From positions 62,001 through 126,000 of the forward strand of contig JABGYH010000004.1 in assembly GCA_018675335.1 (NCBI GenBank): DNA of 64,000 nt, read 5' to 3'. Below the pieces are notes generated by a model. The model made no database searches. It saw only the letters and a list, made by a program, of their open reading frames with translations, and had not been told where the DNA came from. This DNA comes from Candidatus Woesearchaeota archaeon. GTDB lineage: Archaea > Nanobdellota > Nanobdellia > Woesearchaeales > UBA11576. Numbering within the stretch: the stretch's first letter is position 1; the number at the start of each line of letters is the position of its first letter. This document shows positions 25,814 through 34,371 of this stretch, one piece after another. Both the position numbers and the translations under genes were made by a program.

Positions 25814-28000
25814 TTATCTTTTACAACAATCACCAGCTTTACCTGCTTGCAATTTTTTTAAATATAACTCATGAAGTGCAGTCACTGAAACATCAACTAT
25901 CTGCAAAGTATTATTATCTCGCCGAGTATAATCTCCTCTCAGATCATGATGCCCGCCACCACGCAAATAAACATCAGTAACAAAATGAAGCCCGCAAAAA
26001 TGAACTCTCCCACCATCATTAAGACTTAACTTACCACTTCTAAAACCTGCCACTGCCGCAACATTTGTATCTTCTTCATCAATAATAGTCGCATAACCTT
26101 CATCCCTTGCACGACGAATAAGTGCATCGGTTTGATAATAAATAGGAATTGTCGCACACTTACCAACATCCCATGATAAACCTCGTTCGTTTAAAGCAGA
26201 AATTAAATGATCTTGAAGAATTGGACTTGAAGTAGGCCGCGTCCTATTTAATGGCGCCACATAAAATGATGTTGGATCAGTACCCATAAAATCTCCTTTA
26301 CGATCTAACCTCGCAAATTCTCCTGTTAAAACTACACTTCCAGGAGGGAGTTCATCAACTAAACTACCACAAATTCCAGGTGCCACAATATATTCAGCAC
26401 CAAAACTAATACCTATTTCTGCCCACTTCATTGCGCTAGTTTGACCACTACAACAAATAAGATCAAACTCAAAACCATCTTCAAATGAGTAACGAACAAT
26501 ATTTTGCCCAATAGAATTTACTTCTGTTGGAACTGCACCCGGCAAAACTAAAAAATTAGCTTCACCTCTTAACCCTGCATGTTCAAGAGTTTTAGGAGTT
26601 GCAGCAGGATCACCAAATATTTGAGTTAATACCTCTTTATATCTAGGATTTGATGTTAATAAAACATATTTGGGACCTGTTTTTTTATGTCCATGACGAC
26701 GAAGTTGACCCGCAGGCCTAATTGCAAAATTGTCAGGATCAGGATAAGCCATAAATTCATTTAAGTTCGCAAACAAATGATTTCTGAAAAATTTTATTTG
26801 TTCATCAACACAAGACTCAAATGATTGATCTTCAAATCTACGTTTTGGTTTGAATGCAATTCCTAACTGATCTTTCCAAGAATAAATTTCAAAATCTTCA
26901 ATCCTATCAGGATGTGATGTCAAATATTCTTTTGCTTTTTCAAAAATAATTCTTTCAACATCCTTAATATGATCTAACCTAGTATTTACTGGAAAAACAA
27001 ACCAATCAGGATCACTCAAATAATCTAATTCTAAATCCCTATAATTAAAAAGGTTATTTTTTATGCAACCTGCATTTTCATCTTTAGTGAAATCGTGAGC
27101 TGCAAGAACAATTCTTTGCCACATTTTAGGATTTTGACTAACCCACCAATTCATAATTCCTTTACTACCCTCATCATTATTTGGAAATTTAATTTCAAAC
27201 CCAGATTCATCAATTGGCACAACATCTTTTTTTGAAGGAGTGCCAGCTAAATCTTTTGGAAGTCCTACTTCAATAATTTTTTCACAAACAAGTTCTAATG
27301 AACCATATTCTTGAATTAAACGCTCAACAGTGATTCCATTAAGACCATGATTAGAACGATGATAAACTCCTTTTGAAACAAAAAATTGTTTTGCACGACG
27401 AATCTCATATTTCATCTCATCAGTCCAGCCAGCCATAGAAAGAATATAATCTAGAGTCCTCACATCATATTTTGGGCGAATGCTTAAATCAACTCGCCCA
27501 CTAGACCTAAACGTATATGCCATTCTTGGTTGATCATCAAAATCAGACCCTTTACGACCTAACTGATCCACTGCTGGAACATGCCTAAGAATAGTATCTG
27601 CGATAACTTGTTTGAATTTAATTGACTCTTCATTCATAAGAACCATATCGATATCAGTATCTGATTTGGCAGGAAGATAAGTTCCTCTCGCAGAACTACC
27701 AACAGAATAAAAAACTATATCTCGTTTTTCAGCTTCATCTTGATCAAATAAAAAAATACCCGAATCGAGTTCTTCTCTCGTAATTGGAATTTGATCTTTA
27801 GCAATTAATTCTTCTAATTTTGCTTTTGGAAAATAATTCCCAATAAAAATACCCACCTTTGCAGGATCAAAATCATGAGCTACAAGAATATCTCTTAAAT
27901 CAGTAAGAATACAAACATCTGTTTCGATGTTATGTTGATGCTCTATTTGTGATACGTTCCACCCATTATGTTGCACGAATTTCAAAGCCCCCTGAATCAA
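25814..28000 (-). CDS. CCA-type nucleotidyltransferase fused to a nucleoside-phosphorylase-like domain
   Basis: A 728-residue two-part protein. Residues about 90-430 follow the archaeal CCA-adding enzyme: GSSARGTYLPAKSDTDIDM with the metal-binding acids D116 and D118, the third acid in RVDLSI (D171), and GLNGITVERLIQEYGSLE, matching the central domain's 'GFSGYLxELLixxYGsFe'. Residues about 440-710 resemble a purine/uridine phosphorylase (PNP/UDP superfamily): LICCSGQTSAMKWAEIGISF, VAPGICGSLVDELPPGSVVL, IIDEEDTNVAAVAG. The C-terminus ends CCKR. The fusion is not one I know. It could act on tRNA ends or make and break a nucleotide signal; both are inference. Divergent from the DRE-TIM gene. Confidence 0.8.
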   Translation of the reverse strand: MIQGALKFVQHNGWNVSQIEHQHNIETDVCILTDLRDILVAHDFDPAKVGIFIGNYFPKAKLEELIAKDQIPITREELDSGIFLFDQDEAEKRDIVFYSVGSSARGTYLPAKSDTDIDMVLMNEESIKFKQVIADTILRHVPAVDQLGRKGSDFDDQPRMAYTFRSSGRVDLSIRPKYDVRTLDYILSMAGWTDEMKYEIRRAKQFFVSKGVYHRSNHGLNGITVERLIQEYGSLELVCEKIIEVGLPKDLAGTPSKKDVVPIDESGFEIKFPNNDEGSKGIMNWWVSQNPKMWQRIVLAAHDFTKDENAGCIKNNLFNYRDLELDYLSDPDWFVFPVNTRLDHIKDVERIIFEKAKEYLTSHPDRIEDFEIYSWKDQLGIAFKPKRRFEDQSFESCVDEQIKFFRNHLFANLNEFMAYPDPDNFAIRPAGQLRRHGHKKTGPKYVLLTSNPRYKEVLTQIFGDPAATPKTLEHAGLRGEANFLVLPGAVPTEVNSIGQNIVRYSFEDGFEFDLICCSGQTSAMKWAEIGISFGAEYIVAPGICGSLVDELPPGSVVLTGEFARLDRKGDFMGTDPTSFYVAPLNRTRPTSSPILQDHLISALNERGLSWDVGKCATIPIYYQTDALIRRARDEGYATIIDEEDTNVAAVAGFRSGKLSLNDGGRVHFCGLHFVTDVYLRGGGHHDLRGDYTRRDNNTLQIVDVSVTALHELYLKKLQAGKAGDCCKR

Positions 28001-28094
28001 CTTATAAAATTATATTAACCCTTAAAATTCAATAATAACTTATAAATGTTTGGATTTAGTTTTTACTCCTCAGTAGAAATGCTTTAATTATTGT

Positions 28095-28105
28095 TCTCGA
28101 CGAGA
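28095..28105. promoter_or_regulatory. TCTCGACGAGA inverted-repeat word in a divergent promoter
   Basis: An exact copy of the 11-mer also at 56993-57003, here between the divergent NTase-phosphorylase and DRE-TIM genes. The arms TCTCG and CGAGA flank one A. A TATA-like CTTAAATATAAC follows at 28118-28129. Confidence 0.4.
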
Positions 28106-28194
28106 CCAAACCCAAAGCCTTAAATATAACCTCGAAACTCTGTCAAAAGCTCTAAAAAAAATAAAACGAAATTATTTGTTGAGATCAGAAAAAA

Positions 28195-29412
28195 ATGGAA
28201 CACCTAGATTTACTAATATCAGAAGAAGTGCTACGCGATGGACAACAAGACTATCGAGGAGTATCATTCAATCAACCTGAAATGCTAGAACTAGCACACG
28301 CAATAGCATCAATTGGCCCTGCTATTTTTAATATTGACATAATGCCTGCGATGCACGAAATGCACGCAGATGTAGCATCACAATTAATTCGTGAAGGAAT
28401 TCCAATAACACAAGCAACAAGGATGCACGCAGATGATATTTCAGGTTGCCTAACAAGAGGAAATAGAGTTATTACAATAAGCTCAGTATCCGAAGAATTA
28501 ATGCACGCCAAAGGACTAACTGCTGAAAAAAACTTAAGTTCAACACTACGAGAAATAACTGCAGCAACCAATTATGGCGCTAGCACAAGACAAGTTGAAG
28601 TTGGACTAGCACTTGAAGATGCGTCCCGTGCAGATTTAGGATTTCTAAAAAATTATATTCAAGCAACATCACAACTAGTAGATTACTTCGTATATTGCGA
28701 CACCAATGGAATTGCAACTCCAAGTGAGACAGGATCAATAATTAGTGAACTCGTAATCGATACTGGAGCCAAAATACTTATGCACTGCCACAACGACTCA
28801 GGACTTGCAGTTGAAAATACAATTGAAGGCATCCTTTCAGGTGCTGCAGGAATCTCAACAGTACTTACTGGAATTGGAGAACGAGCTGCAGGAAATGCAC
28901 CAACTGAAGAAGTTCTTGAAGCATTAAAAGAAAGAGGATATCTAGTTAATGATGTTGATTATGATAGACTTCACGCAGTTACTGACTTAGTAAAAATGTA
29001 TACTGGCGGACTTAAACCAGCAGATAAAGGTGTTCAAATTCATTCATCAGGAATGCATGTTCACGGAGTTAGAAGTGGACTTAAAAGAGGAGTTGAAGTT
29101 TATGGTTCAGAAAAAACTTATGGCGCTGCAAGACCAATCGAAGTTACACTAACAGTTGCAAGTGCTAGAAGTACTCTTCAAGAAATAACTGCTGCAACAG
29201 GAATTGACATTGCAGAACAAGACGTACCAGCAATACTTACTGGCCTTAAAAACTTAGCACTAATGAGACGACAAGGAATAACTCCAACTCAAGCCGCAGA
29301 AATAATTCAAACAGGGCAATATTTGGCACACCAAGATTGGAGAACAATTCCTGCCCTAACTCGACCAAGATTACTAACTCCCAATCAACCAAGACCATAC
29401 AGACCAAAATAA
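28195..29412 (+). CDS. DRE-TIM metallolyase (isopropylmalate/homocitrate synthase-like)
   Basis: A 405-residue enzyme of the HMGL-like/LeuA barrel family, which condenses acyl-CoA with 2-oxoacids or cleaves such products. Seen: VLRDGQQDYRGVSF (family form LRDGEQ; Gln replaces Glu), the metal-binding ILMHCHNDSGLAVENTI, and GIGERAAGNAPTEEVL. The C-terminal half is shorter than LeuA's, with no obvious LeuA-type allosteric domain. The Gln for Glu change touches the catalytic motif, so the substrate may differ. Candidates: homocitrate, citramalate or isopropylmalate synthase, or an aldolase-type lyase. Confidence 0.8.
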   Translation: MEHLDLLISEEVLRDGQQDYRGVSFNQPEMLELAHAIASIGPAIFNIDIMPAMHEMHADVASQLIREGIPITQATRMHADDISGCLTRGNRVITISSVSEELMHAKGLTAEKNLSSTLREITAATNYGASTRQVEVGLALEDASRADLGFLKNYIQATSQLVDYFVYCDTNGIATPSETGSIISELVIDTGAKILMHCHNDSGLAVENTIEGILSGAAGISTVLTGIGERAAGNAPTEEVLEALKERGYLVNDVDYDRLHAVTDLVKMYTGGLKPADKGVQIHSSGMHVHGVRSGLKRGVEVYGSEKTYGAARPIEVTLTVASARSTLQEITAATGIDIAEQDVPAILTGLKNLALMRRQGITPTQAAEIIQTGQYLAHQDWRTIPALTRPRLLTPNQPRPYRPK

Positions 29413-29473
29413 ATTTGAAATCACACCAAAATAATAAATAAATATAAAAAAACAATTAACTTCTCATCCATTT

Positions 29474-29971
29474 ATGACTAAAAAAATTTTATCCAAACTA
29501 AGTTATGGAGTTTACGCAGTAGGTGCTGGACGCGAAAAGAAAAATGCACAAATTGCAAATTCAATAATGCAAATAAGTTCTGAACCTCAAACTATCTCAA
29601 TTAGTCTTCACAAAGAAAATTTAACACAGGATTTAGTTTTAGCTGAAAAGAAATTTTCTGTTTCAATCTTATCTAAGAAAACTTCACTCGAATTTATTGG
29701 TAAACTAGGATTTAAGTCAGGCCATACAGAAGAAAAATTAACAGACATCAATTTCGAAATTGTTGATGATGTTCCAGTCGTTATTGAAAATTCTATTGGA
29801 TGGCTCATTTGCAAAGTTATTGAATCTATCGATGTTGGAACACACACAGTTTTTATTGCAAAAGTAATTAATGGGCAACTTTTGAATAGCGATGAAACAA
29901 TGACCTATGATTTTTATAAAAATGTCAAATATGGAGGAGTTCCAAAAAATGCTCCAACATACAATAAATAG
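29474..29971 (+). CDS. Flavin reductase-like (FMN-binding split-barrel) protein
   Basis: 165 residues, the flavin reductase-like domain that binds FMN. The start SKLSYGVYAVGAG, the middle FSVSILSKKTSLEFIGKLGF, and the end YDFYKNVKYGGVPKNAPTYN (family form YhxxkxgxxPxNAPTY) are diagnostic. It may transfer electrons from NAD(P)H to flavin or act as an oxygen-sensitive reductase. It stands 62 bp after the DRE-TIM gene on the same strand. Confidence 0.85.
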   Translation: MTKKILSKLSYGVYAVGAGREKKNAQIANSIMQISSEPQTISISLHKENLTQDLVLAEKKFSVSILSKKTSLEFIGKLGFKSGHTEEKLTDINFEIVDDVPVVIENSIGWLICKVIESIDVGTHTVFIAKVINGQLLNSDETMTYDFYKNVKYGGVPKNAPTYNK

Positions 29972-29974
29972 AAA

Positions 29975-30400
29975 TTATAATCTAGGTAAAATAAAATTAG
30001 GATCTTGCTTAACAATATACATAGCAAAAAGTTCAAGAGTTAATTCATCTTTTTTTGGTAAATTAGCATAGTCCAATCCAAGCATATTACAATAAGACCG
30101 ATTATGACATAAATCATCACTCAATCTTTTCCAATTCTTAAACAAATTATCCGAAATTGGTGCTTCAGAATTGATTGCATCTGCCAACTCATCAATAGAA
30201 CCATACTGCGCAACATGATCTCTCGCACTTTCAATCACTTCCATTTGTTTTTGTCTGGCTTGCGCGCCGAAATCAACATAAGCAACATTAGTTTGAACTG
30301 GCTCAGGATCATATCTAGAAGAAACCGTTTCAAGCTCAGCTAATTCCCCAGAATCAGGAGCAATTAATCTCATAATATGAACAATAGCTGGGAAAAACAT
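29975..30400 (-). CDS. Hypothetical helical protein
   Basis: A 141-residue soluble protein with an N-terminal hydrophobic start (MFFPAIVHIMRLIAP) and an acidic, helical body with SIDELADAINSEAPISDNLF and a C-terminal DELTLELFAMYIVKQDPNFI. No catalytic motif. It converges on the flavin reductase gene. The function is not evident. Confidence 0.5.
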   Translation of the reverse strand: MFFPAIVHIMRLIAPDSGELAELETVSSRYDPEPVQTNVAYVDFGAQARQKQMEVIESARDHVAQYGSIDELADAINSEAPISDNLFKNWKRLSDDLCHNRSYCNMLGLDYANLPKKDELTLELFAMYIVKQDPNFILPRL

Positions 30401-30492
30401 TTTTTATTAATACCTCAACACAAATACCCAAAGAACTAGCATATAAGCTTTTCGATTGTTAGTCATTTAAGAGTAGTTAATTAAACGAAAAG

Positions 30493-30503
30493 TTTAAATA
30501 TAA
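30493..30503 (+). promoter_or_regulatory. TATA box, leaderless promoter
   Basis: TTTAAATATAA ends 22 nt before the ATG at 30525, which has no ribosome site. Confidence 0.5.
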
Positions 30504-30524
30504 GCATTAAAATAACTCCCGAAA

Positions 30525-30992
30525 ATGGTAGAACACGAAGATACAGCAAGCAAAGAACTTTCCGATATTTTATCAGAAATTCAACGCACACATAAAACTC
30601 ACAGCCCAAATGAAGTCGTACTATTTGCACACCAAGACACAAGCTATACGCTGCAAGATCTTACTGCAGAAATTTCTTCATTAGGTTATGATGGCGCAGG
30701 AGAAAAACAATATGAAGCATATTCTCACGGAATAAAATCAGGAAATTCTCAAATTGGAACTTTACAAATTAATGCTCGAAAAGGATCCATAGAAATTACA
30801 TACTCACCACAAACAACCACTCAAGAATCAACAAACGATAACGAATTATCATTTAAAATGAAAGTAGGATTTGGCAGCAGAGTTATTGACTATGAAGTAA
30901 AAGGAAATGATGGAATGTACCGAAGTCATTTTCAAAAAAGAATGGTAAAAGGATTAATGACAGATCTATTAAAACAAACACAAAAAACTTAA
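30525..30992 (+). CDS. Hypothetical soluble protein
   Basis: 155 residues, acidic and Ser/Thr-rich. The N-terminal part is helical (ASKELSDILSEIQRTHKTH); the C-terminal part looks beta-rich (GSIEITYSPQTTTQES, FKMKVGFGSRVIDYEVKG) and ends with a helix (MVKGLMTDLLKQTQKT). This resembles polyhydroxyalkanoic-acid-system-like or ribosome-associated small folds only loosely, so no name is given. The leaderless TATA box supports it as a real gene. Confidence 0.5.
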   Translation: MVEHEDTASKELSDILSEIQRTHKTHSPNEVVLFAHQDTSYTLQDLTAEISSLGYDGAGEKQYEAYSHGIKSGNSQIGTLQINARKGSIEITYSPQTTTQESTNDNELSFKMKVGFGSRVIDYEVKGNDGMYRSHFQKRMVKGLMTDLLKQTQKT

Positions 30993-31090
30993 ACTGTTTA
31001 AAAAATATTTTTAATCTTAAATTAATTATTTATTTTTTACTTTCATCAATGGATGTTTTAAAGCAATATCTAATTGAGGTTTTATTTAGA

Positions 31091-31819
31091 TCACTTCAAT
31101 TCTTTGATACCAACAAATAAGCCCCTGCCTTTCATCAAACCATTTTTAATAAATTTAGATTTGAGACCTGCCAATTTCATAAACTGTAAAGTTTTATCAA
31201 TTTCAAATAAACCCATTTCATGCCTGTCGATAAAATGTTTTACTTCTTTATTCTTCTCAGCAATTAAATAATGCATATCCATTATAGAAATATTACCTTT
31301 AACTTTAGATACCACCAATCTTGAAATTTTAAGATCTTTTCCATCATAAGTTGACATATGAGGAGACCCTGCCAAGTACGCAGATTTTGTATACCACGGC
31401 TCAATTATAACTACCCCACCCGGTTTCAAATGTTTTGAAAAATTTAACAATGTCTTTTTAAGATTTTGATAAGTTTTAATATAACCAAGAGAACTAAAAA
31501 GACAAGTTATCACATCAAACTTTTTATTTAGCTTTATATTAACCATATCTGCTTTTTTGAAAGTAACATTTTTTATTTTCTTTTTCGCAATATTTAGCAT
31601 ACCTTGATTTATATCAGTCCCAGTACAAGAAAAAGTTTTCTTAAAATACTTAATGTGATGACCAGTCCCACATGCAACTTCAAGTAAATCTTTGCCTTTT
31701 GATTTTTTATATCTGACAATAATTTTATTGAGTTTAACCACTTCTTTTTTGTAATCTTTCCAATAGTAGATTAAATCATAATACTTTGCCAGATCCAGAT
31801 AGAGCACTTGTTGTTTCAT
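31091..31819 (-). CDS. SAM-dependent methyltransferase (class I)
   Basis: A 242-residue Rossmann methyltransferase: motif I in LLEVACGTGHHIKYFKK, motif II after TGTDINQGML, motif post-I/III in FDVITCLFSSLGYI and motif IV in LKPGGVVIIEPW. The N-terminus LDLAKYYDLIYYWKDYKKEV is the typical start of the 'YDxiY' branch that methylates small molecules or unknown substrates. The last third (DMHYLIAEKNKEVKHFIDRH) is the substrate lid. Substrate unknown. Confidence 0.8.
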   Translation of the reverse strand: MKQQVLYLDLAKYYDLIYYWKDYKKEVVKLNKIIVRYKKSKGKDLLEVACGTGHHIKYFKKTFSCTGTDINQGMLNIAKKKIKNVTFKKADMVNIKLNKKFDVITCLFSSLGYIKTYQNLKKTLLNFSKHLKPGGVVIIEPWYTKSAYLAGSPHMSTYDGKDLKISRLVVSKVKGNISIMDMHYLIAEKNKEVKHFIDRHEMGLFEIDKTLQFMKLAGLKSKFIKNGLMKGRGLFVGIKELK

Positions 31820-31888
31820 AATATTTATCTTTACAAGAATGAGATTATAAAATTATCGAAAAATAAAAGAAAAAAAGAAGAAAAAAAA

Positions 31889-32506
31889 TTAAAGCAATCC
31901 TGAAAATGCCAAAAATCCAATTAAAACAACAAATAATACAGTAATTACTATTTGAACCCAATTAATCATTTGAATATCTTCTTTGAACTTTAATTCACAA
32001 GACCCACCCGGACATAACTTTGCTTTCTTTTTATTGAAATATTTGTAGATTAAACAACCCAAACAAATTCCAAAAACTGATTCGAAAAACAAAAATGTCA
32101 AACAAGCAAGACAAATAATTAAATTTACAGGTCCTGTAACATTAAAAATTACAACCAAAAAAAACATAGTTATTGCTAAACTAAGCCCAAGAATCCATGC
32201 AAACTTTTTTTGTGGTGCCCCAGAATACTCAGGAGTTTGATTTTGAACTACAAATCTGCCCACTACTAAAAAAGGAGAATACTTAGGATTAATTACAAGC
32301 CTAATTAAAAAATCAATTAAGAATGCAATAACAAAAATTTTGATAAAATAAAAATTTTTAAGTAAAAATGCATTCATAAAAGCAATCATCGCAAATAAAA
32401 ACATGATTCCAGCACCAGCCCTAATTTCTCGCTCATTAAAAACGTGCACATCAAATCCCTTTACAGTTTCACCAAATTGAAACAAATTTTTCTTTAAATT
32501 TTTCAT
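31889..32506 (-). CDS. DUF4395 membrane protein
   Basis: 205 residues with five or six hydrophobic segments. The motif VFNEREIRAGAGIMFLFAM (helix 1), VINPKYSPFLVVGRFVV, and ESVFGICLGCLIYKYFNKKK with CLGC are typical of DUF4395, a domain often near thioredoxin-like proteins. A CPGGSCELK sequence follows, then a final helix. The CLGC and CPGGSC pairs suggest a redox link (inference). It is the downstream neighbour of the methyltransferase at 32568-33305. Confidence 0.75.
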   Translation of the reverse strand: MKNLKKNLFQFGETVKGFDVHVFNEREIRAGAGIMFLFAMIAFMNAFLLKNFYFIKIFVIAFLIDFLIRLVINPKYSPFLVVGRFVVQNQTPEYSGAPQKKFAWILGLSLAITMFFLVVIFNVTGPVNLIICLACLTFLFFESVFGICLGCLIYKYFNKKKAKLCPGGSCELKFKEDIQMINWVQIVITVLFVVLIGFLAFSGLL

Positions 32507-32567
32507 AATATAACACCCAGTTAATTATATCTCATTAAAATAAATTAGTCATTCATCAAAACATAAT

Positions 32568-33305
32568 CTATTTTTTCTTTAATTTCCAAACACAAAAATT
32601 AGGCAAATCCATTGTTTCGCCATATTTATTTAAATATTTTTGTTCAGCACTCTTCGGAGGTTTACAATCCTCATAATCTACCAATTCAAACCCGTGTTTC
32701 ATAATAAACTTTATTATTGTCGCATAAGTTTTGTGATGATGAGAAACAGTAAATGATTTTTTTTCATTCTTCCATTCAGAATAAATTAATCTTTCATCAA
32801 AATAATTTTTAACAATCCTGAATTCTTTTCCTTCCCACGCAACTTTTGTTAAAACTTCTTTGAATGGATTATAAATTGAAAAAACAAAAATTCCGTCTTT
32901 TTTTAAAACTCTATTAACTTCATTTAAAATTTTAGTCCAATTTTTGAAATGTCCAAGAACCATCGCAGAAAAAACAACATCAAACTCTCGGGATTTGAAT
33001 TGTAACTTTTCAATATCACCCACAATAAAGGTCGATTTAGGAGATTCTGTTTTTGCTAATTTAATTGATTCTTTAGAATTATCAATCCCAATTACTTTTG
33101 CACCTTTTTTTGTGAGAATTTTAGCATGAATTCCAGGACCACAACCAAGATCTAACACATTTTTATTTTTGACATCACCCACAAGTTTAAGCAAAAAAGG
33201 AGTCTCAAGAATTTCCTTATAAAACTTTACAGAACTATCTTCTTTTCTTAATTTATGGTAATGCTTGGCAAGACCATCGTATGCTTTTTTGATTTGAGAT
33301 TTCAT
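32568..33305 (-). CDS. SAM-dependent methyltransferase
   Basis: 245 residues starting at the ATG at 33305, 7 bp after the Lrp-type gene; the longer frame back to 33434 would lie inside that gene and is not used. Motifs: KAYDGLAKHYHKLRKED at the start, NVLDLGCGPGIHAKILTKKG (motif I), VIGIDNSKESIKLA, FDVVFSAMVLGHFKNW and VLKKDGIFVFSIYNP. It belongs to the UbiE/Methyltransf_11 group. Being next to an Lrp-type regulator suggests joint expression; the substrate is not visible. Confidence 0.8.
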   Translation of the reverse strand: MKSQIKKAYDGLAKHYHKLRKEDSSVKFYKEILETPFLLKLVGDVKNKNVLDLGCGPGIHAKILTKKGAKVIGIDNSKESIKLAKTESPKSTFIVGDIEKLQFKSREFDVVFSAMVLGHFKNWTKILNEVNRVLKKDGIFVFSIYNPFKEVLTKVAWEGKEFRIVKNYFDERLIYSEWKNEKKSFTVSHHHKTYATIIKFIMKHGFELVDYEDCKPPKSAEQKYLNKYGETMDLPNFCVWKLKKK

Positions 33306-33312
33306 AGATTTA

Positions 33313-33894
33313 TCACTTATCAAAACAAAGTTCACCTTCACACTCATAACAATCTTGTTTACAATTAAGTTGATTTTTATTATCATAATCAACATTAAGT
33401 GGAAGAACAAAATCTTTAGCAGCAGATATAACAATATTCATCTCAATCTCTTTAACTTTAGGATTTCCTCTTAAATGACAATTAACAATTCCTTCTAATC
33501 TTTTCAAATCAGTTGCAGTAAATAATAAACAAACATTATACTTGCCAGAAGTTACTAATGCATTCAAAAAGAACGGGCAATCTTTAAACTCATTTACGAG
33601 CCCAGTTGTATCTGTCGTATTAATATCAATTTTTGCCAAGAACAAATCAACTACTTTGAAATTAACACCATTTACTGCATGTAAAATTCCTTTATCTCTA
33701 AGTTTTCTTAACCGTGCACCCACTGAGGGTTGAGATAATTTAATTTTTTTTGCAATTTCTTCTTGAGAAATATCAGGATTTGTTTGAATTAAAGTCATAA
33801 TAACATTGTCTCGCTCATCCAAACCAAGCTTATCATTAAAGTGAATTTTTTCTTTGAATTCATCAATTTTTTGAAAATAGTTTTTTGCAGCCAT
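33313..33894 (-). CDS. Lrp/AsnC-family regulator with four-cysteine tail
   Basis: 193 residues. N-terminal winged helix: LGLDERDNVIMTLIQTNPDI, SQEEIAKKIKLSQPSVGARL, KLRDKGILHA (Lrp form). A C-terminal RAM-like domain follows (LFLAKIDINTTD, VTSGKYNVCLLF, VKEIEMNIVISAAK). The tail has four cysteines spaced C-x3-C-x2-C-x4-C (NCKQDCYECEGELC), absent from ordinary Lrp and able to hold zinc or an iron-sulfur cluster (inference). Upstream lie two inverted half-sites (33915-33928 and 33998-34011), and the divergent genes include a peroxiredoxin, so redox control is a plausible role. Confidence 0.8.
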   Translation of the reverse strand: MAAKNYFQKIDEFKEKIHFNDKLGLDERDNVIMTLIQTNPDISQEEIAKKIKLSQPSVGARLRKLRDKGILHAVNGVNFKVVDLFLAKIDINTTDTTGLVNEFKDCPFFLNALVTSGKYNVCLLFTATDLKRLEGIVNCHLRGNPKVKEIEMNIVISAAKDFVLPLNVDYDNKNQLNCKQDCYECEGELCFDK

Positions 33895-33914
33895 AATTAT
33901 ACACCCCTAAAATC

Positions 33915-33928
33915 AAGTTTTAGACTTA
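33915..33928. promoter_or_regulatory. Half-site AAGTTTTAGACTTA upstream of the Lrp-type gene
   Basis: Nearly the inverse complement of TAGTCTAAAAACTT at 33998-34011, 69 bp away. A third, weaker AGACTAAA lies at 34101-34108. Spaced half-sites of this kind suit an Lrp-type octamer wrapping DNA; inference only. Confidence 0.35.
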
Positions 33929-33997
33929 CAGCAGAAATCATTAATTAAAACAACTGCCAACAAGCAATAACGCATAAAACTCAATTTTATTATAATT

Positions 33998-34011
33998 TAG
34001 TCTAAAAACTT
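33998..34011. promoter_or_regulatory. Half-site TAGTCTAAAAACTT between Lrp-type and peptide genes
   Basis: Inverted partner of 33915-33928. It lies in the divergent intergenic region ahead of the 56-aa Cys peptide and the peroxiredoxin. Confidence 0.35.
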
Positions 34012-34169
34012 CTACTATTTATAAACATTTCCTTTAAGATAAATGAAAAATAGGCCATTTCATTATAAAACAAAGAGATTGATTTTAAATAATATAAGTC
34101 AGACTAAATGCTTAAGTGAGAATGAAATGCGTCAATAATCATTAATATTTTATTAAGAGGTGAAAACAA

Positions 34170-34340
34170 ATGAAACAAAAAATAAATTGTCATAAAGGCA
34201 AATGTGCAGAATATGGCACAGTTGATTCTGAAATTGAATATCTTAAAAAACAAACAAACATTGTTGAAAAAATTCAAACAGACCTATTACAAGAAAATAT
34301 GACAACTACAAAAAAAAGAAAAAGATCTAATTATAATTAA
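34170..34340 (+). CDS. 56-aa Cys/His peptide upstream of peroxiredoxin
   Basis: A short ORF with a good GAGGTG ribosome site. It begins MKQKINCHKGKCAEYG (Cys-x-His-x3-Cys), continues as an amphipathic helix (DSEIEYLKKQTNIVEKIQTD) and ends in a basic run (TTTKKRKRSNYN). A hairpin follows and then the peroxiredoxin gene. The Cys/His head could bind metal or react with oxidants; inference from composition and context. Confidence 0.6.
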   Translation: MKQKINCHKGKCAEYGTVDSEIEYLKKQTNIVEKIQTDLLQENMTTTKKRKRSNYN

Positions 34341-34371
34341 ATTAATGATTTACAAAAATTAAATTAAGTAG

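Noticed and set aside
33306-33434. N-terminal extension of the methyltransferase to 33434
   Set aside because: It lies wholly inside the Lrp-type gene and reads as a hydrophobic shadow; the family start follows the ATG at 33305.
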